The notes under the pieces: generated by a model
What the model saw: the letters and a program-made list of their open reading frames with translations, nothing else
Told to the model about the DNA's origin: nothing
Databases searched by the model: none
Assembly: GCA_023678885.1 (NCBI GenBank)
Contig: CM042958.1
Span: 16,486,852-16,550,851 of the forward strand
Reading direction: 5' to 3'
Length of the DNA stretch: 64,000 nucleotides
From: Pogostemon cablin
Taxonomy: Eukaryota; Streptophyta; Magnoliopsida; Lamiales; Lamiaceae
Shown: piece after piece, positions 24,111 through 36,633 of the stretch
How positions within the stretch are numbered: the first letter of the stretch is position 1
How the letters are laid out: every line of letters begins with the position of its first letter
Made by a program: the position numbers and the translations under genes

Positions 24111-25584
24111 TTTGTATCATATTAAATTGGACGGAGAAAATATTTTTTAAGATTCTTATTTTATTTGGAGTAATTTTATAATTTCAAATTTTAGTTAAAC
24201 TAAGTTTAATTATATATTTATAAATAAAAACTAAATGATAAAAATAAAAAATGACACTACTAGTAAAAAATAAAATACTAATACTCTAGTATTAATTTTA
24301 ATTCTCTCCTACTTTAAATAATGTATAAGTTAATTTAAATTTGTATTATTAATAATAAATTTAAATTTATAATTTTTTAAATAATTTTTATTGTACAATA
24401 TGCACGACCAGTCCATTAATTAAAAATTAGTCTCTTATAAATCGGATTTACATATAGTCCTCTTATACACAGTTCACATTTTAATAATATGTGTAAATAG
24501 GCTCGATTAACCAAAACACATTAAACTGGGAAAGGATTAATAAGATTCGATAGATTTTAATTTGGAATTTTATTATTCTTAAATTAATCCCTCCTCACAT
24601 GCTAATGATTACTCACATACTCCCTCAATCCCAAGTTAAGAGGGTAAGAGACTCTGGCCCTCATCACCTTGGATGGAAGGAGTATTTTCTTTTTCATCGT
24701 CACATCATAAAGGTTATATTTTCCTTTTTGGTATATGTAAACCAAACAAATTAATTATTTCTTTCTCTAAGGGTCACACGTTGTAGCTCGCCGGCTTCTA
24801 ATCTCCTCTTAATTGCGGAATAATGTAGCCATAATCAGATGTTGGGGGATTAATATACGTAGAGCTAACATAAAAGGAGAAATGATTGCCCCTCAGGCTT
24901 TCTTGTGCCTGTTTTTAAGGGGTGAAGGGGTTGGTTATATTACTATAGGGAATTCTCATATTTATATTAGATAATCTGACGTCACCCATATCGGGGTGAA
25001 TCGGCAGATTATCATGTACAGTGCGAGCATTAAAGGCGATGTAACTTCACATGATTATTCTAGGATTTGATCTAGGATTTTTGCATATTCGAATATCTTG
25101 TAGGATATTCGTATTTGCGACAACTGGATCATATGGCCTAGTGGCCTGTAGGCGGCCATTCTCGCGCGTGGAGGGTGAACTGTTTATTGGGCCATTCCTG
25201 GGCTATTGGGTCATCGAGCCCAATATACGATAAAAGACAAGGCCCATTTTTGGAGATTCTACCACATTAGCCCCTAGGTTTCGTCGTCGTTGGAGCGTGG
25301 CCAGCGGAGGCGAAACCTTTCGTAGTGCGCGCATGTTCCGGTCTTCGAATTTTGAATCTGAAATGATGTCTTGAAGCTACGTTTTGAAATATTGGGTATT
25401 TTCGACGCGCCTTTCCGTCACTCGAGCTGTTTTGGCATGCTTCGCATTGATGACCCTCTAACTATGGGTCACGTCGATCAGTAAATTTTGCTTTAAAAGG
25501 GGGCCTTTTTCACTGCCACATTTTTATCTTCATCTTTTGCTTGTTCTTTCGTCTTTCTATTCCGTTTATCAATCGCACTTAAGC
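24111..25584. other. Gene-free stretch upstream of the gypsy-type remnant
   Basis: 24111-24880 is AT-rich with nothing recognisable. From about 24900 the base composition rises and the sequence may be the 5' untranslated or LTR part of the element that follows. A promoter-like 'gctttaaaagggggcc' lies at 25490, about 95 bases before the ATG at 25585. Confidence 0.45.
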
Positions 25585-26276
25585 ATGAGTTCCAGCGGTC
25601 AGCAGGCTAGTCAGTCGGACCCTCGACGAGCAGCGAGTGGTGGTGGGGCAGTGTCGGAATCCTTGGAGAGAACCTTTCAGGATTTACAGGAAGAGACAGA
25701 GATTTCTTCGTATCGTCGGAGGCTTCCGCCGGCAACCCGCTCATTGCCTTCTTCATTTGCTACGGTGGAAGACGTACCAGATTCGAAAAATATTCAGGCA
25801 CGAATAGCATCTCACGATGGAGCCGACAATGGGATGTGGGCCCATTTTCAGGATAGTACTATTCCTCATGCCCAATTTGAGGAGTTGTGTTCGAGATATG
25901 CGCCATGAGTGGACTTTATCTTGCCGATCGAGAATGAAAAGGCGAGCAAACCGGCCCCAGGGCGAGTGGCAGTGAACATTCATATGTTGAAAATAGGGTT
26001 CCGCTTGCCTCTTCACCCTTGCTTGGCGGAGCTTCTTAATTATTGGAATTTGGTGCCTCATCAACTTTCTCCGAATGCTTGGGCTACAATTATTGGGTTC
26101 ATACTATTATTCTGCAAGAAAGGGTATCGGCACTTGTCCCCCAAGGAGATTGACTACTTGTGCCGTCCTTCGGAGGAGAATGTGCATAAGGGGTTCTACC
26201 GAGTCAACCCTTCTCGAGGATTGACTCTTTCGGGGAAGTCCACCTCCATCAAGAATTGGAAGGAGTGGTGGTGGTA
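25585..26276 (+). pseudogene. Gypsy-type transposon gag-like protein remnant
   Basis: Starting MSSSGQQASQSDPRR, the frame holds a low-complexity head, then, after a TGA at 25906, the block LHPCLAELLNYWNLVPHQLS followed by PNAWATIIGFILLF. That block is the hallmark of the plant 'putative gypsy type transposon' domain (Pfam Transposase_28). It continues through GFYRVNP to WKEWWW and a TAG at about 26274. Beyond the stop another frame carries on (GVWKPSHIRVPSAF), so there are at least two lesions. It is a dead element. The high conservation of the domain suggests moderate age. Confidence 0.65.
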
Positions 26277-27096
26277 GGCTTCGGGCGTGTGGAAGCCGTC
26301 GCACATCAGGGTCCCTTCCGCCTTTCAATTGATTCGTTCTCGCAAAGGTATGTCTTTTTTTCTCTTTCTTTCTCTTCCCTGTACGAGTGGTATAATTATA
26401 ATATCTCCCGTTTTATCTTCCATATAGGAACACTCGTCCTGGTCCCCTTCCTTCATTCAAGAGTTCTTTGACTCCGAAATTAGGTGAATCATTGGTATGT
26501 GGATGAGACTGGCTTCGAGGTTCCAAAATTCCTGCAAGTGTTGAAGAAGAGTTTGATGAGCTAGAAATTTTCTAGGAAGGTAGTTCCGAATTTATTTAAT
26601 CATTAGTAAATTTCATTATATTTTGATTTGCTTGGTATTGAATAAATTATAATTTGTCATAACATAATATTCTTTCAAGTTTCAGAATTGCCTAAAGTTG
26701 GACTCTTTCATTGATGTCAACACCAACAACTAGAAGATGGAGACGACGAGTGAACAAATTTATGTTGGGATGTTTAAGAGACTTTTGTTTGGTTTTGTTA
26801 TTGACATTATTACGCTATTAGGATATGTGGCGTTGACAGTTTAGAATTATTAATGCAATTTTCCAATTGCTTATCTTTTCTTATTAATGATGGGGAAGGT
26901 ATGTTCGAGGCATGAATAGGGCAGGTGAGGTTTATGTTTTTATACAAAAGGGGCATAGTTGCTTTGGGAACACACTTGTATGAGAAGATCTTAAGTGAAA
27001 TTGAATCTTAATTTGTTGTGTAATTTTGATGTGATATCTCTTGTGTCAGTCAGTGTGTCATTTTGATGTAATACCTCTTGTGTCATTAGAGGTGTT
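26277..27096. other. Tail of the gypsy-type remnant and gene-free sequence
   Basis: 26277-26580 still contains short related segments in shifted frames (NTRPGPLPSFKSS at about 26430). From 26580 to 27096 I see nothing recognisable. Confidence 0.4.
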
Positions 27097-27530
27097 AAAC
27101 GAGGCGAGCGAGCTCGAGCTCCCCATACTCGAGCTTGGCTCGAGTACTTATCGAGTCGAGCTCGAGCTCGGCTAGTTAAGGTAACGAGCTCGGCTCGACT
27201 CGAAAAATACTCGAACAAGCTCGAATTCGAACTCAGCTCGTTAAGCAAAAAGGTTGAATTTTCGAGCCTTATCGAGTAGAGCCTAATACTAAGTATTATA
27301 TTTTATTATATTTAAAATATTTATTTTATTATATATTATTATAATTAAATAATTAATAATATTAATATTATTAATTATTATTTTCGAGTCATAACGAGTC
27401 GAGCCGAGCTCGGCTCGTTAACTAAACGAGTATATAACCGAGCTCGAATAGACACGAGTCGAGCCGAGTTCGAACTTTTTCAAGTCGAGTCGAGCCGAGT
27501 ATTCGAGCAGCTCGTTTTACATAACAACTT
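27097..27530. repeat. GAGCTCG-rich palindromic repeat element
   Basis: Both ends are dense in GAGCTCG, CGAGTCG and GGCTCGA motifs (27100-27270 and 27385-27515), separated by an AT-rich core. The outer ends are roughly inverted: 'gttaaacgaggcgagcgagc' on the left and 'gagcagctcgttttac' on the right. It is a self-complementary transposon-like repeat. Superfamily unknown. Confidence 0.6.
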
Positions 27531-27549
27531 TATTTGTCAGTATATAGAA

Positions 27550-27730
27550 TGAGTGATACATTAGATAGAGGAAAAATATATTCTAATTCAACCAGTAAAC
27601 CCTTCGAGCAAATGATTGAATTAATGAGTGATTCGTTAAATATATGAAGAAAATTATACATTAATTCAACCAGAAAAATTATACTTTAATTCAACCAGTA
27701 AACCCTTTAAGCAAGGGATTAAATTTATTC
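27550..27730. repeat. Local direct repeats
   Basis: Three copies of 'taattcaaccag', two followed by 'taaaccctt', and two copies of 'gagtgattcgttaa/gagtgatacattag'. An imperfect tandem duplication of about 65-70 bases. 27731-28170 has nothing recognisable. Confidence 0.5.
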
Positions 27731-28170
27731 ACCCAACCACGTATCATACTATAAGGAGGAGATGTTACAGGAGGTCTCACGCCAAAACCGTGCCTTCTTA
27801 TATGTTTTCGTGAGAGAGATCACCCAGAAATTTGTCATAAATTTATACTCCATATTAACCCCTTTCAGTTTCATGCTATTCGTTTTAATATTGGATTTTT
27901 TTTTAAAAAAAAATCGATTTACGAAATTACCACATGCACACAGTAATTAATCATGCATTATCATATGCTTAAAAAATGTAACAACTCTGAATTCTGATAA
28001 ACATTTAATTGCTGCAGATTTACATTACAGTGACAGTCCAAATTATCAATTAGTAACTAATAAGCTATTTAAGTCCTAATTAATTGTGAAGAACCACCAC
28101 CTATGGATTAGAGTAATGTTGGTATACCCTGCAACAATCTTTCTTCCTAGAAGGTTAGTTGTCTGCAAGC

Positions 28171-30877
28171 TTATGCCGTAGAAATTGCCTTAGATTTTTG
28201 TCGAGGAGGTATGCCCAGCCAGTTCTTCATCATGTCGTATATGGTGAAACCAATCGCAACTGATGGAACGACCTGCAACAAAGATCAAAGGCTTCTTTCT
28301 CTCAGTAAAACGGATTCAAGCAGCAGAGCTTAAAGACAACTCTGGGTTGTCGTCTGTGGTGGTAATTCTCCACCTAGTTCGTACGCTGCAGCAACAGTGG
28401 AAAAACTTCGTTGCTTCGTGCTAGCTAACTTAGGCATTAGGTCTTCGTTCATGGTTTCTCCCAAATTTTAAACGCGTAGGCGACGACTAGATACTAGGTA
28501 CCATAATACAGTGAAAAGAAACAACTTAGACATTACCTTAATATAATTGATGCTTAATCCAGCAAATAATAGTCTCCAACCATGATTTTGGACGACGTAA
28601 ACGATTCCCTCCCTTGTGCTTCTGAAAGCGACACCACCTTGTGATGAAGGTTGCAGATGCTCAACCTGAGAGTTCAGAATAAGAATACAGAGAAAGGAGT
28701 TTACAAAATTTCAATTAGAAAAACTTAACTAGCAATAGTTATTATTATTATATAAATTAACACATAGTATGATATACAGAGTATTAATACCTGCATCTGC
28801 CTCCGGACAACATCTAACGGATATGTGAAAGTCTGTCCAAGTAAACCAGCTAGAGCCCCACAGGATAGTCGCATTACAATCGACATCTGGTGTTCTTCTG
28901 GAACGTGCCTTTTGAGTTCCTCGTACACATAGAACTTCAGGCCAGCATATGGAAGAATACCAATGAGTGTTGGACCTGTGGGAAAGCATCTTCGACATTA
29001 GTATTCATCATTGATTTGCAAATTTTCACAGGAAAATAAAAGAAGCAGCAGATATAAAAGCCATGTGAACTGAATAATTAATTTCAAGATTCAAAAGATG
29101 CTGTCCAGCCCATGAAGAGAACAGAAATATAAATTCAATATTTGTACAAAGTAAAATATTACCATGGCTTAATGAAGGTGGTTAATTAGTGAAATTGAAG
29201 ATGAGATCAAATGTTACAACAGCATGCAAGCATTTGTACCTATGCCTCGATAGAGAGCGCGGATGCCCCCTTCTTGGTAGACTCTCTCAAAAACATTTTT
29301 AATTCCGGTGTAAGCCGGATTTACATTGAACTGTCTACTCCCATGCTGCAAAGTTCCTCTGGTGTCAACAATCTGGAGTAGATAAAAATAGAAAAATTAT
29401 TGTTAGCCATTTAAAAATAACTACTAACTACACTCCATCCCGAAAGCAATCACTGTAGATACCGAGGGAAAAAGAGAGAGAAACAAATGCTTAGTACCTG
29501 GTAAGCGAGCTTTGTTCGAGCTAAATCTAGAGGGTAGGTGCATAGAACTGCAGTTCCTCCAGCAGCAGAACCAGCTAAAAGATCCACAACTGGCCCAGTT
29601 CCTAAAGCAGAGTGGTTATCTAAAATCCATAACCGAAACTGTTCATACGCCATGAAGTGTAATGCTGCGTAGGGTACAATCCGAAGTACACTAGCTCCAT
29701 TCCCTCTACACCATTTAAAAAAAAAATTCATACACATTTCGACAATTGCAAGCGAAAAAAAGGTCAAAATGAATGATTTAAAGCTTACTTGTAAAATCCA
29801 GCTACACCTTCATGCTTCAGTAGCTTCTTTAATGAGTGGTAAGACCCCAAGAGATTGAAATCCAGTTCTAGTCTAGAAGAGATGAAAGTATCAAAACATC
29901 AGGAAATATAGGAAAAATTAGCTACTACATGTAACATAATACATTCAAAGAAAACATTCTCCATTCCTATATTCCCAAAAATTGCAGTACAATAGGTCAG
30001 TCTTACAGAGAGGTGCTTTACACTGAAGAATAAGTACATCAATTTCTGTTATCCCAAGAATAAGAAGTACATAGAAGTATCAACATATCATAGATGAAAT
30101 CATGAAAGCAAGTTTAAAAATGCATTACATGGTAATGCTAGTTATAATTTATGCTACTCTTGGTTTCCTTATATCTAAATCAGATATTTAAGCTACCCTC
30201 AATAAAGATAGTTATGCCATGAAAACACATATACATATATGTATCAAAGACCCTCAACAGAAAAGAGAAACAGAAGCTAAATACATGAGCTATGTGGCAT
30301 CTCAAACACTATTGCTAAGATCAATACAAGGCCTATAAATTAAGTAACCGATACTCGAACAATAGGATATACTACTATTCCCTGAAGGTAACCGAGGAGC
30401 CAGCATCATATAAGCTACAAATCATTCAACCCATCCATTATAATAATGCCATATTAAGTGCATATAATGCATCCATATAACACTTGATCTAATATTAAGA
30501 TATAAAACTACCAAAGCTATAATTGAATGCCAAAACCAGCATCACAACATAAAGATTCGCATAAATCTTTTAAGGTACTAAGACAATGAATCATCAAACT
30601 TCAGGTAAAAACCTTAATGAAAAATCTAGATAAAACGAAACTACTTCCATCAAATAGACAATTGAGATCAAAGTACAGCATACACCTGCAGAAGAATTTT
30701 TGTTCGTTCTAATGGAGCAACTGCAGTTTTAGCAAAACCACCAGCAACACCTCCAGCAATCAACTCCTTAACATATACAGGGACTGTATCTAGATACTTA
30801 GCAGCACCTGTAGCTGGAGATCCATCTACAAAACCAGTTACATTTGGTGACAGAGTAGACCCTTGTGAAGAACTCAT
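28171..30877 (-). CDS. Mitochondrial carrier, CoA transporter-like (CoAc1/CoAc2 type)
   Basis: Seven exons on the minus strand: 30877-30686 (or 30684), 29872-29789, 29705-29498, 29372-29240, 28975-28791, 28665-28537 and 28272-28171, giving about 344 residues. Three repeats each carry the carrier signature: PLERTK (55-60), YPLDLAR and YPLDVVRR. GNGASVLRIVPYAALHFMAY and GPTLIGILPYAGLKFYVYEE are close to Arabidopsis At1g14560/At4g26180, which import CoA into mitochondria across the inner membrane. Exon 2 is odd. With the usual CAG/GT donor of exon 1 the frame starts TRTGFQSLGV, then slips by one base before YHSLKKLLKHEG. Using a GT donor two bases downstream keeps the frame open as VLELDFNLLGSYHSLKK. 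Either one extra T (about 29842-29848) or a shifted donor is needed. Related ADP or CoA carriers are alternatives. Confidence 0.88.
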
Positions 30878-32340
30878 CTTCTAGAAATACACACTACACT
30901 AATAACTCCAGATATTCCTATCCACCCTGCAATTGGTAAAACTCCTTATCCCATCTATCTCTTGGGATAGAGAAAGACAACACTTTCTGCTCAATAGGCA
31001 GAATCAATGGCTGGAGAACAAACTCTATGTTCACAAGCCAATCTTCTTCAGCAGAAACAAGAGTCATCAATATGCCCTTAAAAGCAGAATTCTTCACAGG
31101 TAGATCCAATCAAAGCCAAATCCATACAATACCCAGAGACCCATCAATCGTGGATTCCAATAACCTATATTCGATATCAAATCTAGGAAATACAAATGTT
31201 GCCCAGATGACAAAACAACCGAATGTGAAGAACCCGATACAAATTAGGGATTATGGCCACACCCCAAATGGATTTTTTGGGTGATACGAACTATTTTGGG
31301 ATCTTAAATTCAAGAAAAGCCTCTTGATTTTATGAATTGCGAAAAGTGGAGGCTTTTCTTGAAAGTATAAACACAGTTTGAATTATTCGTCGAACAAGGG
31401 GGGATTGTTGTTTTCACATATAAAATGAAAATTACAGATTTTTTAATTCGTTCTCCTTTTTCCTCGCTGCTTGGGGGTTATGCGTTGTCTTGACTGGAAA
31501 ATTCTGTAAATTGAAATAATAATAATAATAAAATAATAAAGAAAAACCAATGGAGTAACACAAGTTCACAACACAGCAGACACGTCGAAAACTGGGCCTT
31601 TGAAAACCACAGAAACGAGAAACATGTGACTTGTGAGAGCTCAAAGTAAGAAATGAAGATCTGGATTCTTGGTCACTTGTTATATGGAAGAAATTGGTTA
31701 TAGATCCCATCAAATTCGATTAATCTACTGGTTGATGACTTGAGCCAAATTGATCAGTGTTAAATGTGGTGGGGCTAATCTAACATTTTATAGAAAAACT
31801 TCCACCCCTTTGGGCCTTCCTCTTCGAAAGCCCAATAAGAGCCCAAACAAATGAAGCCATCCGAGCCCATGTCATAAATCCCGCGCTAGCCAGCTCGGAG
31901 AAGGCCTGCAAGTGATAATAAAAATTACTAACTAATTAAGAAAAAAAAAAGTAAAATGAAGTCATAGACATTTGTTGCTCATATTTAATTATATATACTC
32001 CATATGAGTTAAAGCATTCAGAATATATATTTTATCTTAATCTTATTGAGAGATTTTTTTTTCCTGGTTTATTGCAAATATATTCTTCTGAATATGAATA
32101 TACATGAAGGGACTTTTTTTATTATTACCTTTCTAGTAGTAGTAAAACTACGTAACATAAACAACATCACAATTCTATTAAAACGTACTTACTTTTTTAA
32201 ACTTTATTAATTCAAGCACAACAAGTTTATTCAATTTTTATCTTATTATATCTATAATTTTCTTACTTTTTCTTATATTATACATTAAAAAAATTCTTAA
32301 TTCACGTGTCCATATATATACTTAAACAAAGCGAGTAAAA
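30878..32340. other. Gene-free stretch upstream of the carrier
   Basis: Presumed promoter and possibly a 5' untranslated exon of the minus-strand carrier. Short frames here do not resemble proteins. (AAT)n lies at about 31518-31533. Confidence 0.5.
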
Positions 32341-33070
32341 GTAAGGTCATCTCTAGCAGTTAACACCATTTTGTAGCACATTCATCCCTAAAATGCAGTC
32401 AACTCAATAAGACATCTCCAACAGTTGACTTCATTTTACAGCACATTCATTTTATTAATATATTATTTTTATTAATTTATACATTTAATTTATTTTTCAT
32501 CTCTGATTATTAGTATTTGTGTGTTTATTTATTATATCTATATACTTTTTTTTATGCTAGTAATATTGTTTTATCAATTTATTTCAATTAAGGGTATGTT
32601 TTATAATATATTAATGTAATGTAAGTTTGTGTTTAGGATTTTAATATGTAATGTAATTTTATTTTTTTAATATATTTTATTATGTAAGTAAATATTTTTT
32701 TAAAGTTATTTAAAAATGTAGAATTTTTTTCACATATACAATATATATATATATATATGTATTAATTTACCATTAAAACTAACATTGATAAGTAATATTT
32801 TTTCACTTATTTGAATTAATTATTATAAATAAGTAAAAGAAATTAAAAAAATATTTAAATCAACCAATGAAATATTCTATGTTTTTAATTAATAATTGAA
32901 AATATGAATAAAAAGAAAAAAAGAGAAAATTGTTTGCAGTAATTACTATAGCATTTGGATAAATGCTACAGTAGGTTTCTTCATTTTCCAGCCACATTTG
33001 CGACATTGCTGGAGGAAGGAATGGGCTGGATTATCCAGTTGCAAGGCTATATGCAGGGAGATGGCCTTAT
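32341..33070. mobile_element. MITE-like element with CATCTC terminal repeats
   Basis: Left end taaggtcatctctagcag; right end, read on the minus strand, 'ataaggccatctccctgc'. Inside the left part a second copy of the end motif (agacatctccaacagttgac) suggests nesting or internal duplication. Ends of this type are typical of plant Harbinger- or hAT-like MITEs. I could not confirm a target duplication. Confidence 0.5.
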
Positions 33071-33476
33071 ACACTCTTTTCATTTCGGCAGGATATGAAA
33101 ACTGAAAAGTATATTCAAAAGTATATTATAAAATTATTGTGTTGAATATTTTTATTAAATGGGAATTATTAATAATACCATTGTAAAAAAAAAAAAAAAA
33201 GAATTGGGCCCCTCATAGAACATATGTGAAAAGATAGGTGGGTCAATCTGTTGGGCTAGCAAAGAAGATCCACTTAGAGAAATCTGACGTGGAAAATCAT
33301 CTCCAACTTTCTTTAGTCAAAATCACCTACTTATCCTTCTTTCTTCTTTTCCTTTTTGTTTTCTTCAATCTAAATTACCCACTCCCACTCAATATAGTAA
33401 TTCACTAGAAAAATAAAATACTCCCCCCTGCTGCTAATCTAAAGTTCTTGAATACTCCATTTATTTATTTTTATTA

Positions 33477-33703
33477 CTCCTTCCCTCCACCGTCCATTTA
33501 TTTATTTTTTTTTCTATTTTTGGTGTTACTCTTAATCTATTCAATTTCATTTTTAGATATATGGGACCACTCACCCACTAATACAATTAAAATATGGAAC
33601 CTACACACCCCACTAATACAACTACTCACTACAAATTAAATAATAATACTCCTTAATCCACGCGCAAAAAGCAAATGGATAGATTGGTGATGGACGGAGA
33701 GAG
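33477..33703. mobile_element. Stowaway-like MITE, ~226-bp family
   Basis: Ends ctccttccctccaccgtcc and gatggacggagagag, flanked by TA. It is 227 bases long and internally similar to 34050-34274 ('aatacaattaaaatatggaa', 'cccactaatacaactactca'). Confidence 0.7.
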
Positions 33704-33740
33704 TATTATTTTATGTATTGTTGATACTTAAAAATATAAT

Positions 33741-33971
33741 GGGAAAATAGATTTTTTTTGTCCGCTAACTTTGCCCAATTTTGAATTTAGTCCATAAGTT
33801 TTTCACTTTTTGAAAATCATCCATTATATTTGCAGAATTTTGAAAATCGTCCATTATATTTGAAAATTTTGAAAATCGTCCATCATGTTTACCAAGTTCA
33901 ACAAAATCGTCCGTTTCAACAAGTAATTAGCAGGTTATTCTAAAAATATATATATATATGTAATATATATG

Positions 33972-34007
<36 letters not shown>

Positions 34008-34583
34008 TATTTTTAAAAAAAATAGCCTCCACTAAGAATTTATATTATACTCTCTTCGTTCGCCCGAAAGAGGGCATTTTGCTTTTGTGCACGTTGATTA
34101 AGAAGTATTATTATTTAATGTGTAGTGGGTAGTTGTATTAGTGGGAGTGTAGATCCCATATTTTAATTGTATTAGTGGGTGTGTATGGATCTCATGTGTG
34201 TAAAAAAGGAAGTGACCTCTTTGGAACGAACAACCAAAATGAAAAAAGACCCTCTTTCGAGCGGACGGATGAAGTATCAATATTTAGTCAAATTTGCCCC
34301 ACTTTAGTGATGAGATTAATATTGTTTGTTTGATATACGAAAGTGAAAAATGAAAAGTGAGATAAAATTGATTAAATAAAAATATGATATAGATTAATTG
34401 AGGTGAAAATATTCAAATGACCTGTCACAGCAGGTCAAATGACCAAAATGTTGAATTTTATGAAGTTAATGGACTAATTTCAAAATTGTTATAAAATTAA
34501 CAGACTAATTTCAAAATTAAAAAAAGTTAATGGACTAATTTCAAAATGAATGAAAGTTAGCGGACGAAAAAATCTATTTTCCC
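33741..34583. mobile_element. Mutator-like MITE with 10-bp target duplication
   Basis: The left end gggaaaatagattttttt then 'gtccgctaactttg' matches the inverted right end over about 55 bases with few mismatches. Perfect direct repeats aaaatataat flank it (33731-33740 and 34584-34593). A 9-11-bp target duplication with long terminal repeats is diagnostic of Mutator-like elements. The 843-bp span includes a (TA)n tract (about 33943-34006) and a nested Stowaway-like MITE (34050-34274). No coding capacity. Confidence 0.8.
34050..34274. mobile_element. Stowaway-like MITE nested in the Mutator-like MITE
   Basis: Ends ctctcttcgttcgcccgaaa and tttcgagcggacggatgaag, TA on both sides, 225 bases. It lies wholly inside 33741-34583, so it inserted later. 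Confidence 0.75.
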
Positions 34584-34699
34584 AAAATATAATACTCCCT
34601 CTTATTAACAAAAAAAAATATATTCATTTTTATTATTATAAAATATTATTATTTTATACAACAAATGATTTATTGAACTCTTGTGTATATAAAATCATA

Positions 34700-34962
34700 C
34701 TCCCTCCGTCCCGGAGAAGTTGATATAATTTTTTTTGGCACGAAGATTAAGGAGTATAATAATTTAATGTAAAGTGAAGTAAAGTAAAGTGAGAGAAATA
34801 ATATTTAATGTGTAGTGGGTAGTTGCATTAGAGGTGATATGTGGAGCTTATGAGAATAGATTAATTGTTTTTGTGTGGGTCTCATGTATTAAAAAGGAAA
34901 TGTGTCAACTTTAGTGGGACAAACCAAAAGGAAAGTGTGTCAACTTCTATGAGACGGAGGGA
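34700..34962. mobile_element. Stowaway-like MITE
   Basis: Ends ctccctccgtcccggagaag and cttctatgagacggagggag, TA flanks, 263 bases. The interior ('tttaatgtgtagtgggtagt') links it to the 226-bp family, but it is longer. Confidence 0.8.
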
Positions 34963-36590
34963 GTACATTTTTATGATTCATACGTTATTTTATTATTATT
35001 ATTTAATATTAATTGTTATGATATAACTGTGTTTTCACCTGTGTAACTTTCACTTAGCCTTAATTATTATGACACGGTATAATTTTTTAATTTTAAATTT
35101 TAATTATGTGAATTTGTACGTATAACCAAGTATAAACATTATAAACTCTAAAAATAACAATGACATTATGAGTGATACACAATAATCACTCAAGAAATTA
35201 ATCTAAACTAATAAATTTCATGCCCATCCAAACCATGTAAGAGATCTGAATGTTACTTAAACCAGTCAATCTCTATTAAATATCAAAAGTAAAAATGAAT
35301 TTATGAACATATGTGATTATTATTTCACATACACTTATAAATTCTATCACAACTTTCAAAATTTCATTTTCTTTCTTAAAAATCAAAATATTTGGATTAA
35401 AAATATTTTGTGAGACGTTATTCATGTGAGATGTATTAAATTGTAATTGTTATTTAGATAAAATATGTTTAGTAAAAATTAACGTATATTTTCTAAAGTA
35501 TAATAATAAATAATGTATTAAAATATGATTCTAGGTATTATGTTATAATTCATTATAAAAATATTTTAACTAACAATAAATATATTTTACTTATTATATA
35601 ATAAGTATACGATAATTAATAATAAACATATTTTATTTATAACATACTTAAGTAATAAGTCTTCTTATTAATTATTACCCTCTCATAACAGATTCCCATA
35701 ACTAGAATGTCACCAAGTTTAATTCCATTCCATTTTTTAAGAATAAAATGACAAATATTTATTTTACCAACATTAGCCATAGACAAAGTTAATAGTAGTA
35801 GTAAATAGGAGTTCCTTAAAGGTATGAAACACATGTAGTTCTCACCATGGTAGGCCCTAACAAAGCAACTAATGTAAAGGTAGTACCTCTAGTCTAAACA
35901 AACAAAGCTACTACTCTACTCATATGCATAGATGTCAAATGTTTGATCTTATGAAATGTTTTATTAATTGCAAGAAAGGGATGGGTGTTTATTGGATGAC
36001 CAAATTTAAACTTTAAAATGAGCAATTTGATCATTATCAACTCACCATTTTGTGTACTTCTTGGATCTATTTGAACCCATCAAAATTTAATTAAAATAAA
36101 TATTAAGTTAACCAAAACATTTTATAAAAGAAGTTAGTATGATTATGCTATTGAATATTTCAAAACTCACTCTAAAATAATATGAAAAAGTCCATATAAA
36201 TTATAATTGATCTTCTTATCAAGATTATTAATATAGAGTTACATTACATGTTAAATAATGATTGCACGCAAATTTTATCAACATATAACATACGATTGAG
36301 TATGTGGGCTGCTAATGTTTTCTTTAATCATTAATTACTAGTTTTGCAAGAGAGAGAAGCCACACGTAAAAAAGAAAAAAAAAATTTAAAAAATAAAATT
36401 TGGCTATTCAGTAAACCAAGAAGCAGCCAAAGTGTCTTTTTTCTTTTCCTTTTTTTTTTCCTCCTTTTAATATTGCCTTGTTCTATTTCGTTTCTTCTGT
36501 TCAAATGTGGGCTTAAAAAGTTGATAAATATTGTTATTCTTAGAAGTGAGATAAGTGATTCTGTTGTCCTGTATCTTTGTGCTTGTGAGT

Positions 36591-36592
<2 letters not shown>
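34963..36592. other. Gene-free stretch upstream of LOG
   Basis: AT-rich, no coding signal. 35405-35650 has 'gtgagacgttattcatgtgagatgt' type sequence related to the 11531 foldback family. The last few hundred bases are presumed LOG promoter. Confidence 0.5.

Positions 36593-36624
<32 letters not shown>
36593..36624 (+). repeat. (GA)n microsatellite in the LOG 5' leader
   Basis: About 32 bases of GA repeat, ending 10 bases before the LOG start codon. GA runs in leaders are common in plants and can bind BBR/BPC factors. A role here is inference only. Confidence 0.8.
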
Positions 36625-36628
<4 letters not shown>

Positions 36629-36633
36629 GTGCC

